Shown: positions 9,746 through 21,250 of the stretch, piece after piece
Position numbering within the stretch: position 1 is the stretch's first letter
How the letters are laid out: each line of letters begins with the position of its first letter
Assembly: GCA_977006965.1 (NCBI GenBank)
Contig: OZ345382.1
Location: 434,001-498,000 of the forward strand
From: Phymatolithon calcareum
Lineage: Eukaryota > Rhodophyta > Florideophyceae > Hapalidiales
Reading direction: 5' to 3'
Length of the DNA: 64,000 nucleotides
Program-made: the position numbers and the translations under genes
Notes under the pieces: generated by a model
What the model was told of the DNA's origin: nothing
Seen by the model: the letters and a program-made list of their open reading frames with translations, nothing else
The model's database searches: none

Positions 9746-10869
9746 ATTAAACTTGTTTATTGACTTGACGTTAATTCAGCTATGGAGTGGTCTAGCTCTT
9801 CAAGTAACCAGCCTTCTTTCATCTCAGGGCTTATGCACATGAACACTCGTTGTAATCACTACAAAATGCTATAATCGCTTCTTTTAGTACTCTCTCGAAA
9901 ATAATACAGACCTCTCCCCTCACATCCCGCACCTTAGTATAGCCAAAAGTAAGTCTTTCGCCGAGAAATGAATTCCTCCATAATGACATCCAGTGAAGCA
10001 GAGGACATATAGCGGAGAAACAATACGCTAAACCAGTGCGGAATATATCATGAAGCGTCACAATGCGTTGTTCGAGGATCTACAATTTGAACTCTAAAAT
10101 GGCATGATATGCCTTGTTTCTTCTAGTAAAAAAAGTCTACTTTCTTCTTCTACTTCTAGTAGCAGAACAAAAACTTCTATGGAAGAATGCCGGTCTATTA
10201 TGGGAAAAATTTTCGACGACGGACTGAAGCGGCGACTTGGCTTAGATTATAAATTTTAGAAAGAAGATAGCCGCTGCCGATTAACAACTCCGAAGAAGTC
10301 AAAAGTACTGGCGCAGCTTGCGCACGGTGTGAAAACCATTACATCGAGCACCGGCATTTTTGATGACGTGGGAGAAAATTTAGTTCGTAATTTAGTATTC
10401 CATCTCCAAATGTGCTGGGTTCATGGCTTTCTAAGCCGAGGGACAGTATTGAATGTCGCTACAAAGGTACAGGTGTAGGAGTCGAAAAAAGGGGACAAAA
10501 CATGCTGAAACACGCTTGGAATCAGAGCCAGCAAGCGCGCCGGCTCTGAAACCTTTTTGCAGGTGGGAGATGCACATTCGGGAGAGTATGCGTTGCCCAA
10601 GGACCTGTTCAGGGGGTCGAGGCTCGACCGTCAAGATCTGAGGATCGCAAGGATACTGTGCACAAACCTTTGTCCACGTGCCTCGATCTCATTGCCCTTC
10701 GATGTTTTTTTGATTTATTTTGTGGACAGCTGTCCACAACATAAGTCAAAAAGCTAGCCTCCTTCATTTCCGTGTATTCCGTCCCACGGCTCGCACATGG
10801 TAAATTAGACGTGAAGCTTGGTTTTCCGCTGTTCGGGGAAATTCCAGGAACAACGGCGCAGAAAAAAAC
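9746..10869. other. Anonymous sequence with one perfect 20-bp palindrome
   Basis: No gene is supported; the overlapping short frames at 10430-10890 have no recognisable motif. A perfect palindrome, TTGTGGACAGCTGTCCACAA, occupies 10720-10739. Confidence 0.45.
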
Positions 10870-10985
10870 AAAACTAGAATTTTTTTGCAACTATTTAGTT
10901 GTTTATTTCAAAGCCCTCATTAACACTCTTAAGACTGTACGGGAGCAGCTTTTCGTAACTTGTTCATTCTAGTATATCGCCTGTG
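10870..10985 (-). pseudogene. nLTR-B 3' UTR fragment
   Basis: On the minus strand this is a continuous version of the UTR found in two pieces at 1284-1342 and 1897-1960. It contains CGATATACTAGAATGAAC, GCTGCTCCCGTACAGTC, GAGGGCTTTGAAATAAAC and the terminal AGTTGCAAAA. It therefore defines the 3' end of that nLTR-B subfamily. No coding sequence remains. Confidence 0.6.
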
Positions 10986-11460
10986 CCCCACTCGGGACAA
11001 TCTGCCAGATGAGCAAGAAGACCGGAAAAGTATGATGTACCGTCTTCTTTATGTAGCTTTTTGATTATTTCCCCACTGTCATAACAATGCATGTATTCAT
11101 TGTTGGGTGCGAAATTGTCGGTTTATCCAAGTACATCGCAAGCAATATAGAGTGCACTATCTTCAGTGTACTCTAAGTTCATGTGTATGCACTTGAATCG
11201 GTGGTATGCACGGTACCCAAAAGGGGCACTTGCATATTCCTGTGCCCCAAACCGTATGCGGTTAATGTTCCTGAAGCGGTTACAGAACGCCAAAAGAAGT
11301 GTAAAGCCAATGTAGATGCAATAGTAGAATAACGAGAGGGAGGACTTGCCTTTAAGAGGCAGTAGGATAGCTAGAACGAGGGAGTCAAGACAAGAACTTA
11401 CACCTCATAAATGATTTAACCCCCTGAATCTTTACAGACAATGGAATCATAACCGCGGTA
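10986..11460. other. No recognisable feature
   Basis: There are only short frames and no repeat partner. It precedes the left arm of the fold-back region. Confidence 0.4.
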
Positions 11461-11975
11461 GCGCACTCAGGGGTAGTGCCAATTCCATTGCTCGACATTG
11501 CTGTTTGTCGCGCAATTAAACAATTCAATTGCTCACTACGGTTAGTCAGCAATTCGGATTGCAATTTGAATACTTCCCGCAATAGTCAAGCTAATTGTTT
11601 ATTCATGCCTCTTCTCCTAGGTGTACGAAACTTTCGTCTTCTGCGATAGCCTGTTCAACACGCTGGTTGACAACGCTAGACATAGCTTCCTTCACAGTTT
11701 GATCATCCCAATAAGAGCGGTTGATTGACGTGAATGGAAATCTCGAGGCTGTTCGCGAAGGAGTTGCATTAGCTGCTGTACAACTTGTTTCGGCTTCGGT
11801 TTCGGAACAGGTAGTACCATGATTGGAAGAGCGAAATTTGTTTAGGTGTTGTCGACTGGGTCTGGTAGTGTGCTTTGGATAAATGTACGACTTCACTTTT
11901 TATATTGACTCTTCTATCTGTCTTTTCAGAAACGGCACTCTAGACACTCATACCGTTATACTTGAACGGATGAAT

Positions 11976-12059
11976 GAATTCAACCATCCATGTGATCGTT
12001 CTGTTGTAGTGGTCTGCGCAGACCATTACAATAGAACGAGCACATGGATGGTTGAATTC
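11976..12059. repeat. 84-bp near-perfect palindrome without spacer
   Basis: The two 42-nt halves pair at 39 positions, from GAATTC at each edge to a centre of CTGC/GCAG between 12017 and 12018. The mismatches are at positions 20, 28 and 34 of the arm. As RNA it would form a long hairpin; as DNA it could extrude a cruciform. Confidence 0.9.
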
Positions 12060-12110
12060 AGGAACGTTGTAACTGTATACAGTACGTAGAACTTTACGTA
12101 CCTAACACTA

Positions 12111-12180
12111 GGGGAGCACGTCAACATTTTGGCCCGATAGTTATTTAGTTGATTTGGGCCAAAATGGTGCAGTGCTCCCC
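12111..12180. repeat. Hairpin with 25-nt arms and 20-nt loop
   Basis: Arms 12111-12135 (GGGGAGCAC then ATTTTGGCCC) and 12156-12180 pair at 22 of 25 positions around a 20-nt AT-rich loop. The left arm is preceded by CTA. A miniature inverted-repeat element nested in the fold-back region is possible. Confidence 0.8.
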
Positions 12181-12833
12181 CGGTGAACGCTTATACTGGC
12201 CCGAGTTATATAATAAAATTAGATGCTACCGACAACCAATTACCACGTACTACGCATGATACATTTGAAGTGATCGTTATTTCCTTCAACTCTGCTCATG
12301 CTGAACTATACACTTTCGTACAACCTACCGACCAGCAATTCGAATTGCAATTCTTCATCAGAACCCAATTTGGGTCGAATTGCTATGAATTGCAATTAAT
12401 TGCAATAGCAATGGATTGCGCACGACCCCTGAGCGCACTCGCCTTTGGCTGCCGCTACCGCAATTTCCTGGATAAGCACACCTGGACCATAAAGCCGATT
12501 ATCCCGCTGTCATTCTACTCAGTCTCTCACCTCGACATCACTGGAAGGGTCGACCCTGACAGAACTGCACCAATTGTATCTGGTACGATATAAAGAGACA
12601 ATGAGAGGTTCAAGGAAACTCATATCTATAACTCCATATTCATCAGCTGAATATGCACACATCCTGCGTTACCCCTTCTTTTAGTATTATTTTTCTCAGT
12701 TCATACGAACAATATCAGCCATCTGCAAATATTGGTGCGGCAGCCCGTCAGTCGTATTTTTTACAAGATGTGGCGTCCAACGCCACTATCATACTCTCCA
12801 TTTCCTATAAGGCCAGCTCCCATCAAATTGTCA

Positions 12834-12994
12834 TTACAGCTTGAATTTACAGCACATCGTTACAGATAGCGTGACAGTCATTACAGTAACATTAGTTTCG
12901 ATACGTACTTACACCATGAACCCTAGAACCACTGCTTACAGCTGCTTTACACCGTTCTGCTTACACTGTGCTGCTTACAGCTTACAGATGCTTA
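12834..12994 (+). promoter_or_regulatory. Cluster of about ten TTACA motifs
   Basis: Ten copies of TTACA (mostly TTACAG or TTACAC, the later ones preceded by GC) occur in the same orientation within about 160 nt, ending with GCTTAC. Spacing is irregular, so this is not a simple tandem repeat. It could be a binding-site array or a degenerate minisatellite. No gene start is evident nearby. Confidence 0.4.
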
Positions 12995-13745
12995 CTATTC
13001 CCTATTCTTCCCTTGATCCACTTCTCATACTGCCAAGTCATCCCTTAATCCAATTCTTTTTCTATAAAGGTTCCCGCTTCGCGGCGCCCTCGGCGTTTCG
13101 CCAGGGAACAACCCGACCACAGCCAGCGTGCCAACTTTTGCGTTCCAAACCCCACACGAGAGAACAAAAAACTAACCATGAGGCAAATTACGACCTCATG
13201 CCACTAGATACCAGGAAATCAATGATCCGTCCTAGAGTAATTTGAAGACTTGGACTTGAGATATCTAATTCTATTTGACTGCACTTCGTTGAGCCACTTG
13301 AGTTCAGAAGAAATTAGATCCTGGAGCAATCGTCATAAAAATATACCAACACCAGCTTTTTGAAACGTACATTGTTTCTCGAACCACAGGCTACACAAAG
13401 AAGACCTAGATATTTACGCTGGTCTTCAAGACAGAAAGCAGAAACCGCTAGCTACGGTGTTCGCTTTGCTGGCGAAATTTTCTGAGCTGTATGAAAATAC
13501 AATGCACTTGTAATACACGATGTAATACTTTGTGTCCAGACTTTCTATAGTACTCTACTCGAAATACTTGTAGAAACATCTAGAAACACATTCGAACTTT
13601 CTAGATGTACCTTGAACATGAATAGAGCTTTGTGGAAACAACTAGAAACTAAACGTTCCTTTGCAGATATACGAGGAACAATAACAGAACTTTGTATAAG
13701 TATCTAGAGGAATAGAAAATGCACGTCTTGCTTGCATAAGTTATG
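12995..13745. other. Anonymous sequence
   Basis: No gene is supported. Around 13560-13700 the octamer CTAGAAAC or its complement recurs with TTCGAACTTTC, loosely like arrays of heat-shock half-sites. I would not annotate a promoter on that alone. Confidence 0.35.
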
Positions 13746-14038
13746 ATAGAGAAATGGGTAATGTCTTACATGCCCCGCCTGGATTCCGACTAGTGGGCCG
13801 GAAGGTGATAGACAACTAGGCACTGAAAACAAATACTTAAACAAAGAGTAATATCGTAATTACACAATTTCCATCAGCTCAGTTAACCTCTAATAGAGAA
13901 ATGGGTAATGTATTATATGCCCCGCCTGTATTCCGACTAGTGGGCCGGAAGGTGGTAGACAGCTAGCCACTGAAAACAAATACTTAAACAAAGAGAAATA
14001 TCGTAATTACACAATTCCCATCAGCTCAATTAACCTCC
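13746..14038 (+). repeat. Two-copy direct tandem repeat, 147-bp unit
   Basis: Unit 1 starts at 13746 and unit 2 at 13893, both opening with ATAGAGAAATGGGTAATG. They share TTCCGACTAGTGGGCCGGAA, ACTGAAAACAAATACTTAAA and ATCAGCTCA.TTAACCTC. Divergence is about 6%. The core TTCCGACTAGTGGGCCGGAA contains an interrupted palindrome. No coding frame crosses the units. Confidence 0.9.
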
Positions 14039-17000
14039 GCACTAATCAGACGTTTCAAACGGATTGGAGCAAGAGCGCTCTTCGGTTTTCCAAAGGATCA
14101 TAAATGTCTGCCGGTATTCCGCCAGAGCCGATTCATATTGCTCGCCGGAGAACTATTGTATTTCAATGTAATTCAAACCGATGTTCTGGTCGTTAGCTAC
14201 CCTTTTCCTCTACTACAGTCGAGAGCATAGGGTCGTTCCTCCCGCTTGCTACCACCGAGATGATAAGATTTTATTATAAGATTCTTATCTTGCTGACAGA
14301 GATGAGATCTCGCAGCAGGTGTAGGCTATGTGTCTGTTTTCTATAGAAGACGAGTTTTTTACTCTTCATTTTGACAACCGCATTGCCCATGTGCTTACCG
14401 GGCCGAGACAACAAGCTTAAAATTCTTGCCACAGATAATCCTAAGTGAAATGGAGCAACTGGAATGGGCTTGAGCTCAGTAGTTTATATGAAGACTTAAA
14501 AGCTCTTCAAGGAATTCGAAGAGCTCAAAAACTAGATTTGCAATGCATTTCGAACCACGTAAAGATATGTATTCCCACTTACGTACATTACGTAACCGTG
14601 ATGTTTATCTTGCAGAATGACCTCAGACTGATTTAATACGCCGCAATGTCCAAGATATTGGTTATTGCGCGAAAAAAGTGATATGACAAAGGTCTATTGA
14701 ACAGACGGAAAATGAAACGTCAGACTTCGCCGATCAGAGGGATGTTATTTTAGAAAAAAATGTTGTGATTGGGTATGGCTTTCCAAGAGCGTGCGACGTT
14801 ATTCAGTACGCTAAAGCACCAGTGAGATACTCAAGTTCCGGTCTATTAGAGTACAGAATATAGCGAAGAATATCTGCACCTTGCGTAAGAAGTGTAGTGC
14901 AGTATAGCGGATTCCCAGTTGGACCCGCTATACCTGCGCAACGGGATATCAGCCCCGAAGCGCGGTGTGTGTCGGCAGAGCGTGTAGAACGCGAGGGTTT
15001 GACTGTATGTTTTACCAGCGAGCGAGGGATGAGCGGCGTGGAACGCCTGGTCGAATAGGTGTCACACACCGGGCGAAGACCGAAGTGGTCGGTACGGCGC
15101 CTCAGCCAGTGAAGCGGGCAAAGTTGGAGGTAGCACTCCTTGCCGCGAAGTGCCCAGCTCAGGTGGAGGTTCTAGAAGGTCAATGGCCGCTGGAGGCGCA
15201 ACAGTGGTCCCGAAGACCTTCTCTGCGAAGCCAAGCTAAGCCGGAAGTTCCTTGTTTATCATAGCTTACGGGGGACGGGCTTAAGTACCCGTTGCTCCGC
15301 TGACAGTGTCAGGCGAAAAACGACTACTGTAAAGCTAAGTCCAGATTAATCTACGAAGTGTCATACACGAATTACTACATTGGTCCCTAATGGACCAGTG
15401 GGCCAAAAGGGCCGAGAAATATCATAGGTGGCGAATGTGTACTCTACTACATGTAGTCCTTGTCCATGAGAGTCTCCTTCGCTCTCCATTGTGAAGTTAC
15501 TCCAGATGGGAATGTGGAGTAACTGGCCATTGCGAGTTGCACATGTAAGACCTTAAAGGAAGTTTCTTGGAATATGTGGCTGAGAGTTGTGCACTGTGCT
15601 TGTATAAATAATTCGCAATATTCTCGAAAATACTATAATCTACGTGGACATATGGGTCGCATGCCGTATCTAGTGATATAAATGCAAAAATTTGGAAAAG
15701 TTACATAAATTGTTTTGGTTTTTGTGAAAAATTTTCAAGAAATATGAGTTTACTGCTCAGAATATGGTCTATTGTATTGTCAAATTTGTTTTTTACTTTT
15801 ATGGAGCCCGAGATTCAAGGTCGAGAAGTGCAAAATTAGATTTTTTTATTTCAAATCCCCATGTGAAACTCATTTTCGTACATGTACAGAACTCCGGACG
15901 ACATCGGTCCGGGGAAGGGCGAGTAAAAACCAGCAAACAGTCAACTGATGCCAATGAATGCAGTCAAGAAGATTTCGATGTATTAAATGGTAGTCCGTCT
16001 ATGATACAGTCGACCATTTGGTGACCATTTGCTGAATATGTGGAATATGTGGAACAGTAGACATTGCCCAATAGGAGTCGAACGAGAGTTGCCAATTGAG
16101 GGGCACCTGGGTCAGGAATCTAAGTCGTTCTTCTGGACCGGTCTGAGGTGGGAGCTGAGCTGGCGTGTCTGGTGCGGTCCGTTCTCCTGCCACGTGTACG
16201 ACTAGTGCACTGCTCATGGATATGCAATAGTGTACTTGCCTGGAATTTTATGAAGCTCAATCAAGTTAATAAAAGTAAGATATTTGCTCTCGTCGAAGCT
16301 ATCTGAAATTGCCATTCTTCTTATTATTGAGCGTGTCTGCTTATCTACTATCAATTGGTGCACTGAGAACAATCAAAATATTGATAAGCATATGTAAGCC
16401 ACAAGAAACGTCCATACTGTAGACACATTTGGACCGCTCAATGCGTTCCCTGCGGGGGTGTCTCGAGGCGTGTCCTCTCATTTGCTTTATAGAGCGCTGT
16501 TCTGTTCTCCCTCTTCATGAAAAGGGCTGCGAGGAGAACAGACTGTACCCTATAAGAGGCTATTTTTCACTTTAGCTCTTTTTTGGACCTCCCCATACAT
16601 GCCGGCACGCGTGACCGCCATCGACTTTCGGCTAGACCACACTGTTGTCATTACTATCTATCGTGTTAAGTTACAAGAAAACCCCGATCCCGAACAGCCC
16701 TCTTGGTTTTTTCGAAACATTTGAGCTGATTAGTTGGTGGGTCGAGGGACGACATGTACAAGGCATTCAAGGCCTGGGTCTAATATACATTATGAAGTAC
16801 GTTAGGTGCGTTTGATCTACACGAAAAGGTGTAGGGATTTTGGAAGGGTGAGGTAATCGCAACGATAATCCAGGATAAACCGTAACCCCTGGTGAAACCC
16901 AGCGTACTTCGCGGTGTGCTAAGTTGGCGTTCATGAGGACTGAATCGTGGAGAGTCATGTTAATCAATGTCTGCAGGATACTTTTGACTGTTTTGTTTGA

Positions 17001-17340
17001 CTCGCTGCAGATACTGCAACAATGCATCATCTCCACTCTACATGAGTCTTTTGTCGACTTTACACAGGCAGTAAATTCTTCATTGGTCGACGTTACGTGG
17101 TGTTTCCAGCATCCCTGCGATTTAAGTTCACATTTTTTGCTCTTGTTTGTCTGCCACGAGGGATTATCGGCAAGGTTTCTCTATGTCATTCATGGGAGAC
17201 CGGCTATCAAATGCATGATAGAACCCATAATCTCGCCAATCTAAGATATCGTGCCGAGAACGTTACGCAGGGACATGCGCTTCGTCTTCGCTTTTATGAT
17301 TATTTGTAGTCTGTACTGTATTTGTAATTCGTACTGTATT
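14039..17340. other. Anonymous 3.3-kb stretch
   Basis: I cannot support a gene. The GC-richer part at 14950-15260 holds a 99-residue plus frame without recognisable motifs. A perfect 10-bp hairpin, AGTTACTCCA/TGGAGTAACT, lies at about 15494-15523. Another inverted pair, TGTTCTCC/GGAGAACA, lies at 16501-16552. No transposon family of the window recurs here. Confidence 0.4.
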
Positions 17341-19691
17341 CTACAAAATGCTTGATCGTATCTTGCTTCGCAGGCAAGAAGTATTGACGGCAGGAAATTC
17401 GTCAGAAAATAAAGCGCTCGCGAGGTAAAACGCATTTACGCACGTGTACACTCCGGAGTCGAACAATTTATCCTGTTGCGCACATTTTTGGGTCAGGTTT
17501 CCTGTCCACTCGGACGGCCAGGGCTCCAGAGAGTAGTACTCTCAGATAAAGGAACACTAGTGAGCGACTCTAAGCGTGGCACTATTGAACGATTTCATTG
17601 ACGCAAAGGAATCGTAGAGCGTCACCTCAGCCTTGGACTTGTTCACATTTATCAAAGTCCAGTGCTTTTTTTCCTCCGAGTGAGTGGGTATGAAGATGCA
17701 TGAACATAGCTCCAGTTCAATCCGGTCTGTCCAACGAGCAAGGTGCTCAAAGCCTTTGTCTTCAGACGCATCCTCTCGGACCATCACAGTGTAGAACCAA
17801 GCATTAAACACAAGAATTAAATCGGACTGCAGGAGACTAAGAAATGATTTGATGATAGTGTCGCTCAGCCATTGCCCTGGGTCTAGTCTTTTCAATTCCA
17901 TTTGGATGTCATCATCAATAGCAGGGGAGCCATTGGACATTTTTGAACCGTTATATTTTTTCTACCCGATTCTTTTTTGACACGCTTCACAAAGCTGGCG
18001 CCGGAGTAACTCGTTGGAAATTTCCCTTCCGCATGGATCGCTGGTAATTGCTCTCCAGAGAGCGACACCACGTTGTTTCGCACGTCATGAGGGGCGGTTT
18101 CCTTCTCAACCTGCATTGGCCCGGATGAAAGGGGTACTGGCGAAGTGCTGCATGGGGCAAACCTTAGGGTTATGTGATGCGGCGGTATTTTGCTGCTTGC
18201 TTCGGCGTAAAACCAGAATCCGTCGCAATTCCTACGCTTTCGCTTCGGTGTTCTTTTTGGGAAAACGAGGGCGCCACTGTAATCAAACTCTGTCAACCGT
18301 GCGCCTTGGAGGCATTTTGGTTGCACAAAAATGCGGCGAATTTCATACTTGGGCGGCCAGCATGGCCTGATTCCGGATTCGAAGTGAAAATATTAGCGAT
18401 AGTTTCTTCGGAGATAACGACAACCCACCTTCTGTATCTCCTTCAAGAGAACGTATCTTGTACCTGGTTCTTGTCTCGACCATGCTACTAAACTGGCGCA
18501 ACAGATGCTACGACCAGCTCGAATTTCGCAGAATCGCTAGTTAAGCATCTTACCAGTCACGAAAGGGAGCTTTTAAAGGCCACTCTTGCCCACCGAAGAA
18601 TCGGTTCGGACTCTAAGCCACTCTTGTGTCCACATTTTGTATACAATAGAACCGGAATAATCCTGGCATCCGATTGATTTAGCCTTCGCATGAAGTCTCA
18701 ATAAAAAATCTCCGTGAACTCTTGCCAAGTCTCTACTTCCGAGCTTCTTCAACTTTGCGTAAATGGTATAATCCAAAACGATGTCAGGGCCTTCAGGAGG
18801 AGAATTCTTAGGAAGGTTGTTGGTGTTGAGTCTTCTGCTTAAATCTGTAAACCACTCCGGAAGCTCCCAGTCTGATCGCACTTTCGAAGCAATCTTCGGC
18901 TTTACAGTCGATGTAAGATGCTCCGCGTACGTGAAGAGGTTTATGAACTGTGAAGTAAAGTTTGCGTGTGCTCCTGGATCCTCAAAATCTTCATCAAGGC
19001 ATGTATTAGAGAAGGTCGGGAAGATTGGCATGACGGACACTCTTCGATGACCCTTGCTGCTCTGCTGCTGAACAGAATGGTTAGCCTGCACAGAAAAATC
19101 GCTTCCCTGTATGTCTTTTTCGATTTGAACATGAACGCGGCCAGTAGATCCGAAGGACAATTGGAGATTTTGGGCGGCTTCATATACATTTTAGAGCCCA
19201 TCCTTAAACCCAGTAAGTTCCGGATAATTTTCGCATGCCACATGTATCGTTGATGCAAATAGTTTGATGCTGCGGGATCTGAGCCCTTCGTGGGGTTGCA
19301 AGAGCGCAGCGCAACGCTCAGTACGAGCTGTGAGCCACGGCTCCGGTAGAACAGGGTGTATATTGCCTGAGTCCTCATTTCGACTGATTACAGGCATCGA
19401 ACTGCCATGATGTTCCTCAAAGACTTGAATTGTCCTACTATGCTGACATGATTTCAAATTCTTGACATTTGGACCATTTTCGGCCGAAAAAGAACAACTT
19501 TCGACTCCCGCATGCACGCGGGAAACAAGATCAACAAAGACTGCGTTCTGCTGCGAGGTAGTCTTGATCTGTCCGGGTACTGAGTTGGTGTCATCAATGT
19601 GGCCTTTGTCGATGATGTCCATCTTTTGATCTGTAGCCGGTACCACGGGGATCCCGGAGCTTGAGTTTTCAAATCGTTCAGGTGGCATCAA
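17341..19691 (-). pseudogene. Ulp1/SENP-like (C48) protease pseudogene
   Basis: Minus-strand pieces line up as one decayed gene. A first frame (19691-18573) contains one TAA near 19191. A second segment in the same frame (18326-17892) is rich in basic residues. The C-terminal protease frame is 17940-17557. The protease part has WLSDTIIKSFLSLL, then WTDRIELELCSCIFIPTH, then HWTL (H93) and LYDS (D110). The His-Asp spacing of 17 matches Ulp1-type enzymes, which cut isopeptide or precursor tails of SUMO-like proteins. After a frameshift the active-site loop is read at 17485-17341 as QQDKLFDSGVYTC. The catalytic Cys of DCG is Ser (codon at 17455-17457). It may come from a transposon that carried a Ulp1 protease or from a host gene. 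Confidence 0.65.
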
Positions 19692-21250
19692 AGTACAATG
19701 GTTGATTCCTTGACATTGAAGACTTGAAGAAGAGGATGAGGCTAATGAACATAGCTCGTCGATGGTGAGTGAGGTCGGCGTACCGAAGAGGATTTCTACG
19801 CCTGCTTGTATGATACGTGACCATCTTGTAAGACTTGAAAGTAGATTCGTTAATTTTTGTGGCTATCACGTTACATATCAAGCTAATGTCTTTGATGAAT
19901 GGAAACCAGCGTATTGGGTATCAAAGAAGATGCATATTTGTATGAATTTAAAACAGAAACACGACTCGTCATTGAAGCGCTGACAAGTTGATGCATATCA
20001 AAACTTTAAGCGATTCACGAACACCCGGAATAAATCTCCGTTCAGTGTCTGTCCGGTAGGAAGGTGCTAATTTCCTCTCAAAATCGTATCTCGAACGGAT
20101 CCCCTGTCTCATCTGACATATCAATCATCAAATAAAACGCTACTAGTTGTCCATCTATTATATTATTCGCTCTTGAACTCAGAGTGTCAACCTCCATAAA
20201 GCAGAACAAAAATTACGTATTTTTCCTGTAAACAAACTTTCTTGGTTCTACCGTCCTGTTCTTACATGGCTTCGCCGATGTGCGTAGAAGACGCTGGGGA
20301 CCATGTTGCTCTCATATCCCAAGAGACTCAAGAAGCTCAAAGTCTTATGGTCCCATCTAAACTCTGAATAGTGATGCTTGTTGAGATTTAGTTTTACTGA
20401 TGTTTGTTCGATGTTTCTGTACGTTTGAAAAGTTCTCGAATAGGACCTTAAGTAGGTCAACCTATTAGAGTCCAGTCTGAACTCCGCTTAACACTGCTCC
20501 TCGCGATGTAATTTTGATAACGTTTGTTCGAAGTTGCAATGCGTTCAACAATTTCAATTCACATGTTTAGCGCTTTCGATGAATCTTATTTCAACAGTTT
20601 TAACCCCTTGCGTGTACTTTGCATTTTACCCAGGTCAAAGAGAATACATGACAATCAGATCGGGCTTGGGAAGACTAGTGAACAGTTTTATATTCCATTT
20701 CTCTATGATTCATGAAATTTCGAGCTGCATAGAAGGTAGCTTGCTAAATATCTGCAGTCCTGCATATGGCCTTTTCTGTGTAGGGAGAAGTATTCACGTT
20801 TAAAATTTGAACATACGTCACACTGGAAGATGGAGTTTATCTACAGTGCGTTTAGTTCAAACAGCAAGGATTCTTTATCTGCGGTATTTGTGTTCACTGT
20901 ACGCAATCTGTTGCGTTTTCGCGTATCACTCGTACCCATTATCTCAGTCTAAGACCATTGACAAAGTCCCTATCGGTAAGAACATAATACTGGCATGCAA
21001 ATATATGCAATCATCTTTAAAGTATTTTCAAAATAAGAAAAGCGTGCGGGAAAACCAGGTCTGAGTACACGTGCTGTACGTGTACCTTCCATTGGTGGAG
21101 ATAATCCGTCCTGCTGAGTTTTAACCAATACTCCCGCACTTCCCGTCGCTCTGTTACCTGTGCCAGAACCTAGAAGCGTTCCAAAATTTTTCTCAGCCCA
21201 GAACGTCAGGTGTTATCTACGTTCCGATTGCTCCCGCTCTGTTCCCTTCT
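19692..21250. other. Anonymous sequence
   Basis: No gene or repeat is supported. Short frames at 20524-20803 have no recognisable motifs. It may contain the unrecognised 5' part or end of the SWIM/DDE element that follows. Confidence 0.4.

Larger units (their letters stand above)
11461..12438. repeat. Fold-back region with outer inverted repeats
   Basis: Two imperfect 32-nt arms (11461-11492 and 12407-12438, about 26 of 32 positions pairing, core CTCAGGGGT) face each other about 0.9 kb apart. Just inside each arm lie clusters of short palindromes (CAATTCAATTG and CAATTCGGATTG on the left; CAATTCGAATTG and TTGCAATTAATTGCAA on the right). Two strong internal hairpins sit at 11976-12059 and 12111-12180. 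Terminal inverted repeats with palindromic subterminal motifs resemble the organisation of the PB elements, but no transposase or target duplication is seen. It could be a non-autonomous DNA element. Confidence 0.5.

Noticed and set aside
13560-13700. Heat-shock-element-like array (CTAGAAAC, TTCGAACTTTC)
   Set aside because: Half-site spacing does not follow the five-base phase of real heat-shock elements and no gene start is nearby.
14965-15264. 99-residue GC-rich plus ORF
   Set aside because: No recognisable motif, no promoter or poly(A) context, and the higher GC alone lengthens chance frames.
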